From contig JAJZCB010000009.1 of NCBI GenBank assembly GCA_021846285.1, positions 1 through 63,760 on the forward strand: a stretch of DNA of 63,760 nucleotides, written 5' to 3'. The position numbers and the translations under genes are program-made. This stretch comes from Bacillota bacterium. GTDB lineage: Bacteria; Bacillota; Bacilli; Alicyclobacillales; SLC66. Below are positions 52,388 through 61,504 of the stretch, one piece after another (within the stretch, counting starts at the first letter, position 1; every line of letters starts with the position of its first letter). Below the pieces are notes generated by a model. It was not told the origin of the DNA. It saw nothing but the letters and a program-made list of their open reading frames with translations, and searched no databases.

Positions 52388-53458
52388 CTATGCCTGCGAA
52401 GCAACCCCGCCGCCATCGTTCTCCATCCGCTCAATCCACTGCTGCACGAGCTCCAGCCGCGACGTGAGTTCCTCTTCTTCCCCCGTATCCAGCGCATCCG
52501 CCGTTCGTGACGCCGCCCGCGCCTCGGATACGGCCGCGAGGCCCCGTTGATACAATTCCCTGGCCCTGCGCGCCGCCTGCAATGGTTGCGGCCGTTCGTT
52601 GTTATTCCATTTTACAAATTCCGGATTGTACTGGTCGCCCCAGCCGATATACACCCATCCATCATGCGGAAAGCGTTCCGCCAGCGCTTCGAACGCCGCA
52701 TCTCCCTCCTCCGCCCGGCCGAGGAGAAACAGCGCTTCGCCTTCTGCGCACCCCATATTGACCAGAATTGAATCCTCCGACTTCGGGAAACGCTCTGCGA
52801 ATGATCGTGTATAGTCAAGCCGCATGTGCGCGAACTCTGCGCTCCCTATCGCCGCATTGCCCAACTCCATCTCGAAATCCTGGCACCAATTATAGAGACT
52901 GCATCCCAGCGGCCCGCCCAGGGCGGCCTCAAGATCGTCCACAGAGCGGATTGCAGAATCCGAACCGCCCGTTTCCTCCAGCACTCGCTCCCAAAACCTC
53001 ATCCAGACACGACAGGTCTCCGACAATCGCCCACCTTCAAGGTGTCGATACCCCTCGTCAAACCAGTTGCGCATCTCCAGCAGCCGCGGGTCCTCCGGCC
53101 GCATATCGCCCGCAACATACCGTTTCCACAGCACAGGCGCCGCGACGCCCGCAAACTCGACATCCTGAGTACTCGCTGACGCGAGTGACTCGCCCCATGA
53201 GCTTACGACCTCACTCAGGATTCTTTGCGAACCCATACGGCGCATAAACGCAGTCTGTGAATCGACGATGCCCATCCCCTGAAGTCTCTGCCATATCTCC
53301 TCCGTCGAAAACTGGGCGACACGCTTCTCGGTCCATTCGCCGGTCGTGCGCAGCGGCGCTACAACGGCCGTGCGGTACTCCGGCTTATCGATGCAGCACT
53401 TCTTGAATTTCTTCCCGCTCCCGCACGGGCACGGATCGTTGCGTCCAATCTTCGACAT
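52388..53458 (-). CDS. SEC-C zinc-motif protein with helical repeats
   Basis: A 356-residue protein. It opens with the SEC-C zinc motif [18 protein letters not shown] followed by KKCC. The rest is helical and TPR-like ([21 protein letters not shown] near 265). SEC-C is the motif found at the end of many SecA proteins and binds zinc and ribosome or SecB partners there; as a separate protein its role is unclear. ATG 53458 has GGAGG six bases upstream. The SecA in this window lacks this motif. Confidence 0.8.
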   Translation of the reverse strand: MSKIGRNDPCPCGSGKKFKKCCIDKPEYRTAVVAPLRTTGEWTEKRVAQFSTEEIWQRLQGMGIVDSQTAFMRRMGSQRILSEVVSSWGESLASASTQDVEFAGVAAPVLWKRYVAGDMRPEDPRLLEMRNWFDEGYRHLEGGRLSETCRVWMRFWERVLEETGGSDSAIRSVDDLEAALGGPLGCSLYNWCQDFEMELGNAAIGSAEFAHMRLDYTRSFAERFPKSEDSILVNMGCAEGEALFLLGRAEEGDAAFEALAERFPHDGWVYIGWGDQYNPEFVKWNNNERPQPLQAARRARELYQRGLAAVSEARAASRTADALDTGEEEELTSRLELVQQWIERMENDGGGVASQA

Positions 53459-53569
53459 CCAAAGCCTCCGTTCTTTCGCTTTCACTGCGACTCGAATTCT
53501 ACCACAAGCGTGGTGAAAGATGACACTGTCTGTTGCCACGCATACTATACATGCGTTTCCATCCAACGT

Positions 53570-53794
53570 TCAAAGAAGGGATTGCAAGTCCTCAATGGAG
53601 AGGCCGGATTGTCCCAAAATCGAGCGCAACGTTCCCAGCGGCAAATCGCGGTTTCCATGGACAGGTACGCAGACCAACCCACTCCCAGGCATCCTCAAGT
53701 AATGATGACTGCCCCGTACATGGATGATTTCAAAACCAGCGCGTTCAAGGGCGCGCAACGCATCTTTTCCGCTGATTCTTGGCAGTCTTGTCAA
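53570..53794 (-). CDS. hicA: HicA-type mRNA interferase toxin
   Basis: A 74-residue HicA toxin. It has the double-stranded-RNA-binding-like fold motifs SGKDALRALERAGFE, the catalytic histidine segment RGSHHYLRMPG and VPVHGNRDLPLGTLRSIL. TTG 53794 overlaps the hicB stop by four bases, the usual translational coupling. Complete and apparently intact. Confidence 0.9.
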   Translation of the reverse strand: MTRLPRISGKDALRALERAGFEIIHVRGSHHYLRMPGSGLVCVPVHGNRDLPLGTLRSILGQSGLSIEDLQSLL

Positions 53795-54039
53795 GGAATC
53801 TCGACCTCAACCAATTCGGCAGTATCTGCATCAGGTACAGAAATGCCTTCTCTCTCTGCCGTTTCAAGATAACCCAAAATTGCCTCCTGTGTGTTCTGTA
53901 AAGCCTCCTCTTTGGTCTCACCATAAGTGGACAGGTGATCAAGCGACGGCACGTAGGTCACCCACACGCGCTCATCCCGATCCCATTCCAACAGCACCTT
54001 AAATCGGTGGGGGTAAACCTGTCCGTCATGCGTTCGCAT
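53791..54039 (-). CDS. hicB: HicB-type antitoxin
   Basis: An 82-residue HicB (105 residues if read from 54108). The core is KVLLEWDRDERVWVTYVPSL then STYGETKEEALQNTQEAI, the standard HicB partial RNase-H-like fold. ATG 54039 gives a typical N-terminus, although AAAGGGGA is 11 bases away. The antitoxin gene precedes the toxin gene. No ribbon-helix-helix tail is seen. Confidence 0.88.
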   Translation of the reverse strand: MRTHDGQVYPHRFKVLLEWDRDERVWVTYVPSLDHLSTYGETKEEALQNTQEAILGYLETAEREGISVPDADTAELVEVEIP

Positions 54040-54264
54040 AGGTATCCAAATCCCCTTTGTTCGGATATTCGACCGATGTCGAGATCCAAAATTCGTTCTC
54101 ATATTCACGAAGAATGTCCATGACCGCAGCGGGAACCCCTATCTAAATCTCCATCTTCATTATAGCATGCGTGGTCGGCAGCGATATAAATCACAATCCC
54201 AGTTCATCGCGATTCGCAGATGACCTTATACTTCGCATTCAGTGTCCTCGATCTTCATATCCGG

Positions 54265-54819
54265 TCAAAGCACCGGAATCGCCAGCGGCACACTTACAGC
54301 ATACAGGACATCGGGATCGAGATCCACGCCGTTTTCCCATTCAATCGTATGGAACTCGCCCACTCGAACGGTCCTAAAAAGTTCTTGGTTCCACAGTGGC
54401 GCAAACACGCCGCCCTTCTCGATAAAAGGCCGAATGCTGACCACTCGGTACCCGTCTTCATCAAATTCCAGGATCACCCGATATTCCGATAAAGGATAGA
54501 CGCTGCGAATTCGGTGCAGAAGTCCCTTCATCTCAGAAAACTCCATCATACAGTCCCTCCAAGTTATAGCTCGATCCTTTGAAATGGCTCTGAGTTTTGA
54601 CCGCGTTCCAAAGTTCACTCGCAATTCGACCATGTGCTGCTGCCACCATCCACGCACGGTACGGAAAGTGGCCGGGGAAAGTTTCCCCGCGAGAATGTCG
54701 CACGACGCTATCAACACCAATGCCTCTTCGCCTCCTTTATGAATATGGAAGTGCGGGGGCATGTGATCGGACCAATACATATACACTTTAATCCCATTGA
54801 ATTCGCCAATCAGCGGCAC
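54265..54819 (-). CDS. DUF4160-DUF2442 protein, possibly two genes fused
   Basis: GTG 54819 (GAGGT six bases upstream) opens a frame whose first 85 residues are DUF4160 (VYMYWSDHMPPHFHIHKGG) and whose last 90 are DUF2442 (YRVVSIRPFIEKGGVFAPLW, IEWENGVDLDPDVLYA). These are usually two adjacent genes of a toxin-antitoxin-like pair. An internal ATG at 54549 has GGAGG six bases upstream, so the second protein may still be made alone. The joining segment does not look like either family and may come from a frameshift. Confidence 0.7.
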   Translation of the reverse strand: MPLIGEFNGIKVYMYWSDHMPPHFHIHKGGEEALVLIASCDILAGKLSPATFRTVRGWWQQHMVELRVNFGTRSKLRAISKDRAITWRDCMMEFSEMKGLLHRIRSVYPLSEYRVILEFDEDGYRVVSIRPFIEKGGVFAPLWNQELFRTVRVGEFHTIEWENGVDLDPDVLYAVSVPLAIPVL

Positions 54820-54825
54820 ATTCAC

Positions 54826-55245
54826 ACCTCATTATTATACGCAATAATGGCGTATTATCGTACAGTGTAACGCGTGCTTTACCGAGGCTCCGTCCACCAG
54901 ATACTCAGCCCATAGTTTCAGTTCCTTTTCCCCAACTGCTGATATCGGCCTATCAGCAGCTTATCACAAGGAAAATACGAACTCTATTTCCAATACCATC
55001 AACTTATATACACATTGAAGGACAGCTTAGCAGTAGACGTCTCGGCATACACCGTGCATCCTCAGAACCTTCACCTTCTCCGGTAAGATTTACGTATGCG
55101 GCGTCATCGTGTTGAACTGATGTCCAATGTGCACCAGAGAATTCTCCCGACACGGAAGTGGAGAGAGAGAGACGATCAGCGCCTGCGCAAGCCGGCTGCA
55201 ACAAATAAACAGCCAGATCAGCAAGACCGTTGAGAGCAGTGAAAT
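54826..55245. other. non-coding stretch in the accessory patch
   Basis: No convincing gene on either strand. It holds a 9-bp hairpin CTGCTGATA/TATCAGCAG (54936-54959, loop TCGGCC). Confidence 0.5.
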
Positions 55246-55275
55246 CGGAGTGGTCGGGCGCTCCGGCGTTTTTTT
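55246..55275 (+). terminator. plus-strand terminator-like hairpin
   Basis: CGGAG (55246-55250) and CTCCG (55261-55265) with a GC-rich loop, followed by GCG and seven T. There is no obvious gene upstream on this strand. Confidence 0.45.
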
Positions 55276-55346
55276 GTCACCCACAGACATATTGCTTGTA
55301 TGGCAGGCACGATTTGCAGATATAATGGGAAGCAGAGGGGATCACT

Positions 55347-55698
55347 ATGGGCTCAACAACTTTCGGACTACCGCCGTGGATCGAATTATACAGAGAAGAA
55401 ATCAACCGCGTTGTCGCGAAGCGTCATGCGGAAAATATCCGATTGTTCGGATCACAGGCGCGTGGAGGAGCAGGCCCGGATAGCGATGTGGGCTTGCTGG
55501 TGTCTTTCGACGAAACAGTAAGTCTGTTGGATCAGGTTGCTCTGATGTACGATTTGGACTCATTTCCTTGTCGGCCGCCAGCACCCCGTCTGGCGTGAAG
55601 AAGGCGTTAGCCTCAATCAGTACGTGGTGTACCAACTGTCCAAGAGCATCGGAATGCCCGTGGGAGCCAATGAGCAGGCGGCTGCTTCCGTGAGATGA
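55347..55698 (+). pseudogene. broken nucleotidyltransferase (MNT-type) with antitoxin fragment
   Basis: ATG 55347 (AGAGGGG upstream) opens an MNT-type minimal nucleotidyltransferase with RLFGSQARGGAGPDSDVGLL. The second catalytic aspartate of the family pattern SDxDLL is glycine here. After about 75 residues the frame changes, and a second frame encodes VWREEGVSLNQYVVYQLS, which resembles the C-terminal end of HicB-type or ribbon-helix-helix antitoxins. The two parts come from different families, so this is a fusion of gene remnants. Confidence 0.6.
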
Positions 55699-55737
55699 AA
55701 AAGACATCCTCCATTGTTGCGCAAGTCAAATGGCAGA

Positions 55738-56124
55738 TCATTGTCTTTCGTGGAGGTTCAGTCGCCGATATATATCATCCGGAAGCCACCGATGGCCAAA
55801 TCCGCGAACCCGAATGGCCGCGCCGGTATCCTGATACACAATGCGCAGGTCGGCCGGGTGTTTGGCGGTGCGTCGACTTTGAAAATGAAAGCATCGCCAT
55901 GCGCTCAAATTGGATTTGAGTTCTGCACCCATATCTCTTTTCTTCACAATGAGATTGAGAGAGTTGACGATTTGAGACATGGCAGTTTCAAACCTCTGTG
56001 GATCATCAAAAACATGAGCGACCAACACAATATCATCGACAAGCGCATCTCCGTCCATCTCAATGCCCGGAACAGCAGAGACGATTTGAATCCATTCCCT
56101 CAATCGTTCATCATTGATCGCCAT
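55738..56124 (-). CDS. putative toxin of a Phd-type pair
   Basis: A 128-residue protein. ATG 56124 has AGGAG eight bases upstream and overlaps the antitoxin gene by 14 bases. The C-terminal segment HPADLRIVYQDTGAAIRVRG resembles the beta-sheet core of RelE/ParE toxins, but the N-terminal half (MAINDERLREWIQIVSAVPG) is not familiar. The toxin role is inferred from gene order and partner. Confidence 0.55.
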   Translation of the reverse strand: MAINDERLREWIQIVSAVPGIEMDGDALVDDIVLVAHVFDDPQRFETAMSQIVNSLNLIVKKRDMGAELKSNLSAWRCFHFQSRRTAKHPADLRIVYQDTGAAIRVRGFGHRWLPDDIYRRLNLHERQ

Positions 56125-56506
56125 CCAGAAATCTCCTGATCTTGTTCCGTCGCTCCGTGAAATTGGCGGTTGCTCTGGCGGACAAATCGTCTCCGGACGC
56201 CCAATTGTCCATTTTTCCCCGACGGAACAACAACATTTCAATCTGTATGTGCTCCAGTTCTGACTCCATTTCCTGAAGATACGCCCAAATCGCCTTGTAT
56301 GTCTCTGGTTTTAGCAATACGGCCGCAGTTTGATTGCGGTCGACAACTTCTAAAGCCGACATTTCTTTTAGAGTTTCGCGCCACTCGGTGGAACGTCCCA
56401 ACTGGGTAACACTAACACGGCCACCAAGTTGGAATCCGCCGCGAACGATCTCAATCTCCTGCAACGTGTTCATGGAACTGTTCAGTCCCTTCCTGTCCTC
56501 CGACAC
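56111..56506 (-). CDS. putative Phd/YefM-like antitoxin
   Basis: A 131-residue protein (117 or so if it begins at the internal ATG of MNTLQEIEIV). The segment ALEVVDRNQTAAVLLKPETY is the Phd/YefM pattern, in which the antitoxin binds its operator through the N-terminus and the toxin through the C-terminus. GTG 56506 follows GGGGGTGAA. It overlaps the downstream gene, typical of toxin-antitoxin operons. Confidence 0.6.
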   Translation of the reverse strand: MSEDRKGLNSSMNTLQEIEIVRGGFQLGGRVSVTQLGRSTEWRETLKEMSALEVVDRNQTAAVLLKPETYKAIWAYLQEMESELEHIQIEMLLFRRGKMDNWASGDDLSARATANFTERRNKIRRFLDGDQ

Positions 56507-56576
56507 ATATTCACCCCCATTCTAACACTGATATATGCACCAGTACACATATAAGTGTGTTGTTGCGCGCATAGTT

Positions 56577-56804
56577 TTATGCAATCAAACGCATGACCGC
56601 CAAAGTTATGTTTCGATTTTTTATAAATACGGGATCTTGTTGCAGAAGTTTCAGCATCGCCGCCGCCACTTCTGCAATATCCTCTGGCTACATCAATTGT
56701 GCAATGGCCATTCTCATCGTGGTCATGACGCTGTTTATACCTATCATCTTTCGAGCGAGACCTTTGTTTAGCGACAGTACATTCTTCCAGACATTCTTCA
56801 ACAT
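56577..56804 (-). pseudogene. possible small gene with an in-frame TAG
   Basis: From ATG 56804 (GGAG six bases upstream) a frame runs MLKNVWKNVLSLNKGLARKM, hits TAG at 56690-56688 and continues as PEDIAEVAAAMLKLLQQDPV to TAA at 56577. Both halves look like one helical protein of about 75 residues. I do not recognise the family, and this could be chance. Confidence 0.3.
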
Positions 56805-57072
56805 CGCCGTCTCCGCCCGAAGATGAACACGCCCCTGCGCGGCCGGAGCAACAGTGATGGGTATACACACTGACGACGAATTGCATCGCTCTTTCAGCCA
56901 TCGGACCCATTGTTGCATGCCTGAACACGAAATTCCGCTTGGGAAGCGGTGGCGCGATCAGTGCTGACGCATGAAGTCGAGAGCCCTTGGCGGGCTTGGT
57001 TTGTCGGAGGGTGCCAAGAAAATTTTGGCTCTTACTAAACGAGTGATATGTTCGGTTGAAGGGTCGGCTTTT

Positions 57073-57492
57073 TCAAACCACAAGGAAACGATGCGCCGAT
57101 GTTTTCTGTACCTCGTTATTTTTATCCCTATCTCTGAAGTACCAGGGAAGAACGGCAAGTGCATTGATTAATTCAATGCCCGCGCGTCCATAGCCTCTTC
57201 TTCGCACCATTTTGATCTTGTTGTTGGTTCCTTCCATGGGGCCATTGCTGATGTCTGGGTATAGTAGGCTGTTCTTTACTGCGTCGTAGTCTTTCTTAAG
57301 TCCGGAGGCGAATGTGGCGATTGCCTCAATGGAATCGTTCTGGTATGTCCGGATGAATTCATCCAGTTTATCCATGTCTGCAGTCAGCATCAGTTCATAA
57401 AACGCCACCAGAATCATCACAAGACGAGGAATGACCTCATACACTTTTCCAAGGCGGTCGAAGGCTTGCTCATTCAGTTTTTTTGTAACTTC
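57073..57492 (-). pseudogene. ISL3-family transposase, C-terminal fragment
   Basis: About 139 codons match the C-terminal part of ISL3 (IS204/IS1001) transposases, with the catalytic-glutamate region SNGPMEGTNNKIKMVRRRGYG and the ending NALAVLPWY. The frame is closed by a stop at 57493-57495, just before the manC region, and the rest of the transposase is missing. The manC end lies 42 bases away, so the element was cut at this junction. The stretch 56807-57072 shows nothing else certain. Confidence 0.85.
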
Positions 57493-57533
57493 TCAGGTAC
57501 CCTATGTTCCACGCCCTCGCACACTCTCTCCGA

Positions 57534-58967
57534 CTACGCCGGCGTCACGGAACCGGCCTTCATCGACGCCGCCGCGTCCACACTCCGCAGGCCCCCGGTC
57601 ACGGCAAGATAATCAACGATCTCCGCCCATGTATGATAGCGTCGGACGATGTCGTGCTCCACGACCTCCGCCCCCCGCTGAACCTCTATGAAGGCGAGCT
57701 TGTCGTGTGCGCGGATCGCATGCCACTGCTCAGGGTAGATCCTGACAACATCGCCGGCCGCCACTTGAACCAGGCGCCCATCGACGGCCACTTCGCCGCT
57801 TCCCTCAAGGATTGTCCACATCTCCGCACGCCTCTCATGTTTATGGTAGCTGAGATTGTGCCCCGGCAAGAGTTCGATCCAGCGTGTCAGAACCTCCGTG
57901 CCGTCAGACAACTCCTGATAGTCCATGACGCGATACATTCCCCAAAGGCGTTCCTCGAACATCGGTCGCCCCTCAAACGGAGCCACGAGTTCTTTAATGT
58001 GAGGGCTCATTTCCTTGTCGGCCACCAGTATCCCGTCAGGCGTGGCCACAACGATCGCGTCGCGCAACCCGATTGTCAGAAGCGGGATTCCCAGTTCATT
58101 GATGACATGCGTGTCCTCACACTGAAATTGTCGTCCCTTGCCGATGAATCTATCCGTGATCCGTTGCGACAACGACCCCCAGGTGCCCAGATCTGTCCAC
58201 AGACCCGAAAACGGATGGACAACGATGGAGGACGCCTGCTCGACGACCTCGTAGTCAAAACTCCGTTTAGGCAGCGAGGAGAACGCCTCAGAGAGCTTTC
58301 GGTACGACAGCGGCAGCCCCCGCTCATTCAGCACGCGCTTCATGTAGCCCAGTCGAAAACAAAACACACCGCAGTTCCAGAGAGATCCTTCCGCTGCCAA
58401 TTGTTCCGCCGCGTCTCGGGCTGGTTTTTCGACAAACGACGTGACCCTCTTCCACCCGCGGGCGCTGTCCGCCTGGAATCCGGGCTCAACGCATATGTAG
58501 CCATACTTGCTGCTGGGCTCAGTGGGCCGCACGCCCATCAAGACCATCTCGGCGTCCGACTCCATCAACACCCGAGGAAGGATCTTGAGACTTGAAAAGA
58601 ACTCACTATCCACGTAGGGGTCTATAGGCATAATAACAACGATGTCATCGTCAGCAGCCATCTCCACATCCCACAAATACGCGGATGCCAAAGAAATGGC
58701 AGGAAAGGTGTCCCGGCGCGCAGGCTCCTCAATGAACGAAGCTTGTCCGATCTGCGCCTCAATCACGTCAAGCTGAGTCCGAGAAGCACAGATGTACGCG
58801 TTCTCTCGCAGGCCTGCCTCGTCGAGTTGAGTCCAGACACGTTGCAACATGGACATGGGTTCTCCAACCTCAGTCGGTAGGACTCGCAGAAATTGCTTGG
58901 ATCGGATATCGTTTGACATCGGCCAAAGGCGCTTCCCTGATCCGCCCGATAGAAGCACAAGCTTCAC
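57534..58967 (-). CDS. manC: mannose-1-phosphate guanylyltransferase / mannose-6-phosphate isomerase
   Basis: A 477-residue bifunctional-type ManC. The N-terminal nucleotidyltransferase has LLSGGSGKRLWPMS near 4-17 and FVEKPARD. The C-terminal cupin with ELLPGHNLSYHKHERRAE is the isomerase-type domain. It makes GDP-mannose, the substrate of Gmd. GTG 58967 has GGGGGA six bases upstream. A probable first enzyme for the polysaccharide genes to its right. Confidence 0.93.
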   Translation of the reverse strand: MKLVLLSGGSGKRLWPMSNDIRSKQFLRVLPTEVGEPMSMLQRVWTQLDEAGLRENAYICASRTQLDVIEAQIGQASFIEEPARRDTFPAISLASAYLWDVEMAADDDIVVIMPIDPYVDSEFFSSLKILPRVLMESDAEMVLMGVRPTEPSSKYGYICVEPGFQADSARGWKRVTSFVEKPARDAAEQLAAEGSLWNCGVFCFRLGYMKRVLNERGLPLSYRKLSEAFSSLPKRSFDYEVVEQASSIVVHPFSGLWTDLGTWGSLSQRITDRFIGKGRQFQCEDTHVINELGIPLLTIGLRDAIVVATPDGILVADKEMSPHIKELVAPFEGRPMFEERLWGMYRVMDYQELSDGTEVLTRWIELLPGHNLSYHKHERRAEMWTILEGSGEVAVDGRLVQVAAGDVVRIYPEQWHAIRAHDKLAFIEVQRGAEVVEHDIVRRYHTWAEIVDYLAVTGGLRSVDAAASMKAGSVTPA

Positions 58968-59110
58968 CGCCACTCCCCCTCCCGACGAGTTCACGATTCC
59001 ATAATTTCATAGTTCCACTATACCATATTTTAACCGCACGGTTGCGAGACTGCGCCCGCTATTCCTTCGCTCAGCGGTTCTCCGTCTTCCAATCAATGGC
59101 GATGCTCGGA

Positions 59111-59580
59111 TCATTCCATGGAATCCTTCTCTAACATTAACTCTCTCTGCTCACGGCAGAGGCCTTGCGCAACTTCCGGGAAGAAACTACCTCTGTGGCA
59201 TAGCCGTGAGACAAGACTTTTAACAAGAGCAGGGTAGAATGATTCTTCTCCGCGCACCGAGCGCCTGGCTGCTATCGCAGTGAGATCCTGTTGATCAACA
59301 GCATCGCCGACTACCCGAGTCACATGGTCCTCATACAAATCGATCCCCTGAACATGGAACGATATCGATCGCCATGCGACATTATCACCTTGACTCTTGC
59401 AAAAATGGCGCCGTCGAATCTTGTCGAGGCTGACTGATGCGTAGAATTGATTGTCGAATGCCCCGAAGGAATTTGGGATGCCGGCAAGAAATTAATCGAT
59501 GCCTGCGTATGAATGGGTCGACCGATCATGTCGCCGCTGGTGAACCGAGCTAGGACGATACCCATACAATGCGTCGGCAC
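59111..59580 (-). pseudogene. frameshifted remnant of unknown gene
   Basis: A frame from GTG 59580 (MPTHCMGIVLARFTSGDMIG, then RPIHTQASINFLPA) and a second frame (GIPNSFGAFDNQFYASVSLD, through YEDHVTRVVGDAVDQQDLTA to LMLEKDSME) read like one protein of about 155 residues joined near 59480. The second frame has no start codon of its own until far downstream. A sequencing error could also cause this. Family not recognised. Confidence 0.45.
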
Positions 59581-59587
59581 ATTCTAT

Positions 59588-60166
59588 CTAAGGCATCGGG
59601 AAGATAATCAGGAGTTGACCCTCGGTCTTAGCGTTCATCGACTTCGCGCTCGCAGCAGAAAACACATGTGGATAAGGAAAGTAGATCCTATTCGCGATGT
59701 GTTTGTAGTGATCGAAGATTGGTGTAGCGCCAGCTACAGTCGTGACATAGCCAATCCCGTATTGAAGTTGTTTTCCTGGCCATGGACCCACCCATCCGCC
59801 ATTTTTTGTCCAGTTGAATTTGGGCGACGATTTCGCAAAACCTCCAAAGTGGGTGGACAGATATCCATGCTGCTCAAGATAAAGAGGGTAAAGATTGGAG
59901 AGATTCCCTTTGTGCTTGGTCACATACTGATTGGCAGCGTCGTATAACGTGTTAAAGTTCAGCATTGCGCTGGCAACACTTGATGTATTGTTCTGACCTG
60001 TTCCTGCGTGCTGCGTATGTGAGTGGGGATTATTGCCACGGGTGGTGCTTGTTGTCGCAGACGCCGGAGCAGGGCCGGACGTCGCCGAAGTCGTTCCACA
60101 TCCCGTTATGGCGCCGAACGCCGTTAGCCCTACCACCGCGACAACCAGGATCATTTTTTTGCTCAT
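59588..60166 (-). CDS. putative lipoprotein
   Basis: A 192-residue exported protein. The N-terminus MSKKMILVVAVVGLTAFGA followed by ITGC is a lipoprotein signal with the cleavage cysteine near residue 23. A Thr/Ser-rich linker precedes a C-terminal domain (GGWVGPWPGKQLQYGIGYVT). AAGGGCAGG precedes the ATG. Function unknown; it lies among surface-polysaccharide genes. Confidence 0.8.
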   Translation of the reverse strand: MSKKMILVVAVVGLTAFGAITGCGTTSATSGPAPASATTSTTRGNNPHSHTQHAGTGQNNTSSVASAMLNFNTLYDAANQYVTKHKGNLSNLYPLYLEQHGYLSTHFGGFAKSSPKFNWTKNGGWVGPWPGKQLQYGIGYVTTVAGATPIFDHYKHIANRIYFPYPHVFSAASAKSMNAKTEGQLLIIFPMP

Positions 60167-60230
60167 GCTCAGTCAGCCTGCCCTTCACAGATAGTGTGCT
60201 CAACAACGAGCTTAGTCTATCACAGCCCGC

Positions 60231-61493
60231 CTAGATTGTCTCCATCAGGCCTTCCATATTCAAGATTATGTCCGTCAGGCCTTCACTCTGGTTAATAGCC
60301 TCGATATATCCCTTTGCTGCCTTGACAATGCCCAACTCTGCTTCGGCAAACTCGGTCGCTCTGGCGCCCAGTTGCACCCTGTAGGAAGAATCGAACAGTA
60401 ACTTACGCAGTGCCTGTCGCAGTTCAACATGGCCAGCATCATCGATCGGCACCTTATGAACAACGCCATCCGGAAACTCCGCAAAACTGCCAATCCGGCT
60501 GACAATCACAGCCTTTCCCATTCCGAGCATTCTGGCTAACGTGCCTGACGACTCACCGTAGGTAGGGTACCGCAAATTGATACACACATCCGTAATCCGC
60601 AGATACCTGTTGAACGCCGCCATGTCCACGTAATCAGTGAATACCACTCGTTCCTCTAGGTGCAGATCCGCCACAAGCGCCCTTAAGGGATAATCCGGCG
60701 CTACCTCCCCAACGATCAGATAGCGCCAGGAAATCCCACTGTCCCGAAGTTCCGAGTCCATGAGACGCAACGTCGTCAGGACCCCCTCAATCTGTTTTGC
60801 TCTTGTCATAAAACCAAAGGACGCCAAAACCAGTTCATATTCGGACAAACCAATCTGTTCTCTCAAATGATCTTCGTCCGCAACATCATCGGGTTGTATG
60901 GCATAATGCGGCACGACGAACACAGGCTTTACATAACCGTTCTTTCTTACCAGATCGGCGACAAACTCCGAATGGGTGATGACAGCGGTTGCGTGCTCCA
61001 GGACGCGTGCATTGGCCGGATACTGCAGCGGTTCATTCCATAGGGTCTTATTGGTTCGACCCAGCATCGCAAGGAGAGCGCGGTATGCTGCCGGCAATCC
61101 GTATTGACGTTCAAGTTCTCGCAGATAGTCGTCGTGCAAATTTCGCTCAACCGTCAACGCGGCCATCAAGTGATGCACAGAGTAATCGTGGAACACTACA
61201 ATCCCTGGAAAGGCAGCGAGAGTGCTCACCATATACTCATGATAAGTTGCATTGTTCCCTATGTGATACAGTATGGCGTCGTACTTCACCATACGTTCAG
61301 TCGTACAAAGGCTGTGAGGACATAGCTCACTCGTTTCCTCAAGAGCAGCCGCCTGTTCCTCCAATGAATAACCGGGAGGAACGAACACGTCCACGGCGAC
61401 GCCCAGAGTTCGCAATGCTGGCAAAAGATCGGCGTTATAATCCGCGATCCCTGATTTTAGAGGAGGCAACGGAGAAAATACGGCGATTTTCAT
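60231..61493 (-). CDS. GT4-family glycosyltransferase A
   Basis: A 420-residue GT-B glycosyltransferase of family 4. The N-terminal glycine loop is in SPLPPLKSGIADYNADLL. The C-terminal domain has DVCINLRYPTYGESSGTLAR, the Glu-rich donor-sugar motif expected of GT4 retaining enzymes, and a KAVIVSRIGSFAEFPDGV segment. It likely adds a sugar to a surface polysaccharide. It lies 11 bases after the next glycosyltransferase gene, so these form an operon. Confidence 0.88.
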   Translation of the reverse strand: MKIAVFSPLPPLKSGIADYNADLLPALRTLGVAVDVFVPPGYSLEEQAAALEETSELCPHSLCTTERMVKYDAILYHIGNNATYHEYMVSTLAAFPGIVVFHDYSVHHLMAALTVERNLHDDYLRELERQYGLPAAYRALLAMLGRTNKTLWNEPLQYPANARVLEHATAVITHSEFVADLVRKNGYVKPVFVVPHYAIQPDDVADEDHLREQIGLSEYELVLASFGFMTRAKQIEGVLTTLRLMDSELRDSGISWRYLIVGEVAPDYPLRALVADLHLEERVVFTDYVDMAAFNRYLRITDVCINLRYPTYGESSGTLARMLGMGKAVIVSRIGSFAEFPDGVVHKVPIDDAGHVELRQALRKLLFDSSYRVQLGARATEFAEAELGIVKAAKGYIEAINQSEGLTDIILNMEGLMETI

Positions 61494-61504
61494 GATCGTT
61501 CCCC

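Noticed and set aside
56482-56928. 148-codon frame in the accessory patch
   Set aside because: Cys/His/Ser-rich low-complexity translation and no ribosome site; another frame fits a small broken gene better.
57504-58595. 363-codon plus-strand frame opposite manC
   Set aside because: manC is clearly the gene; the opposite frame has no recognisable domain.
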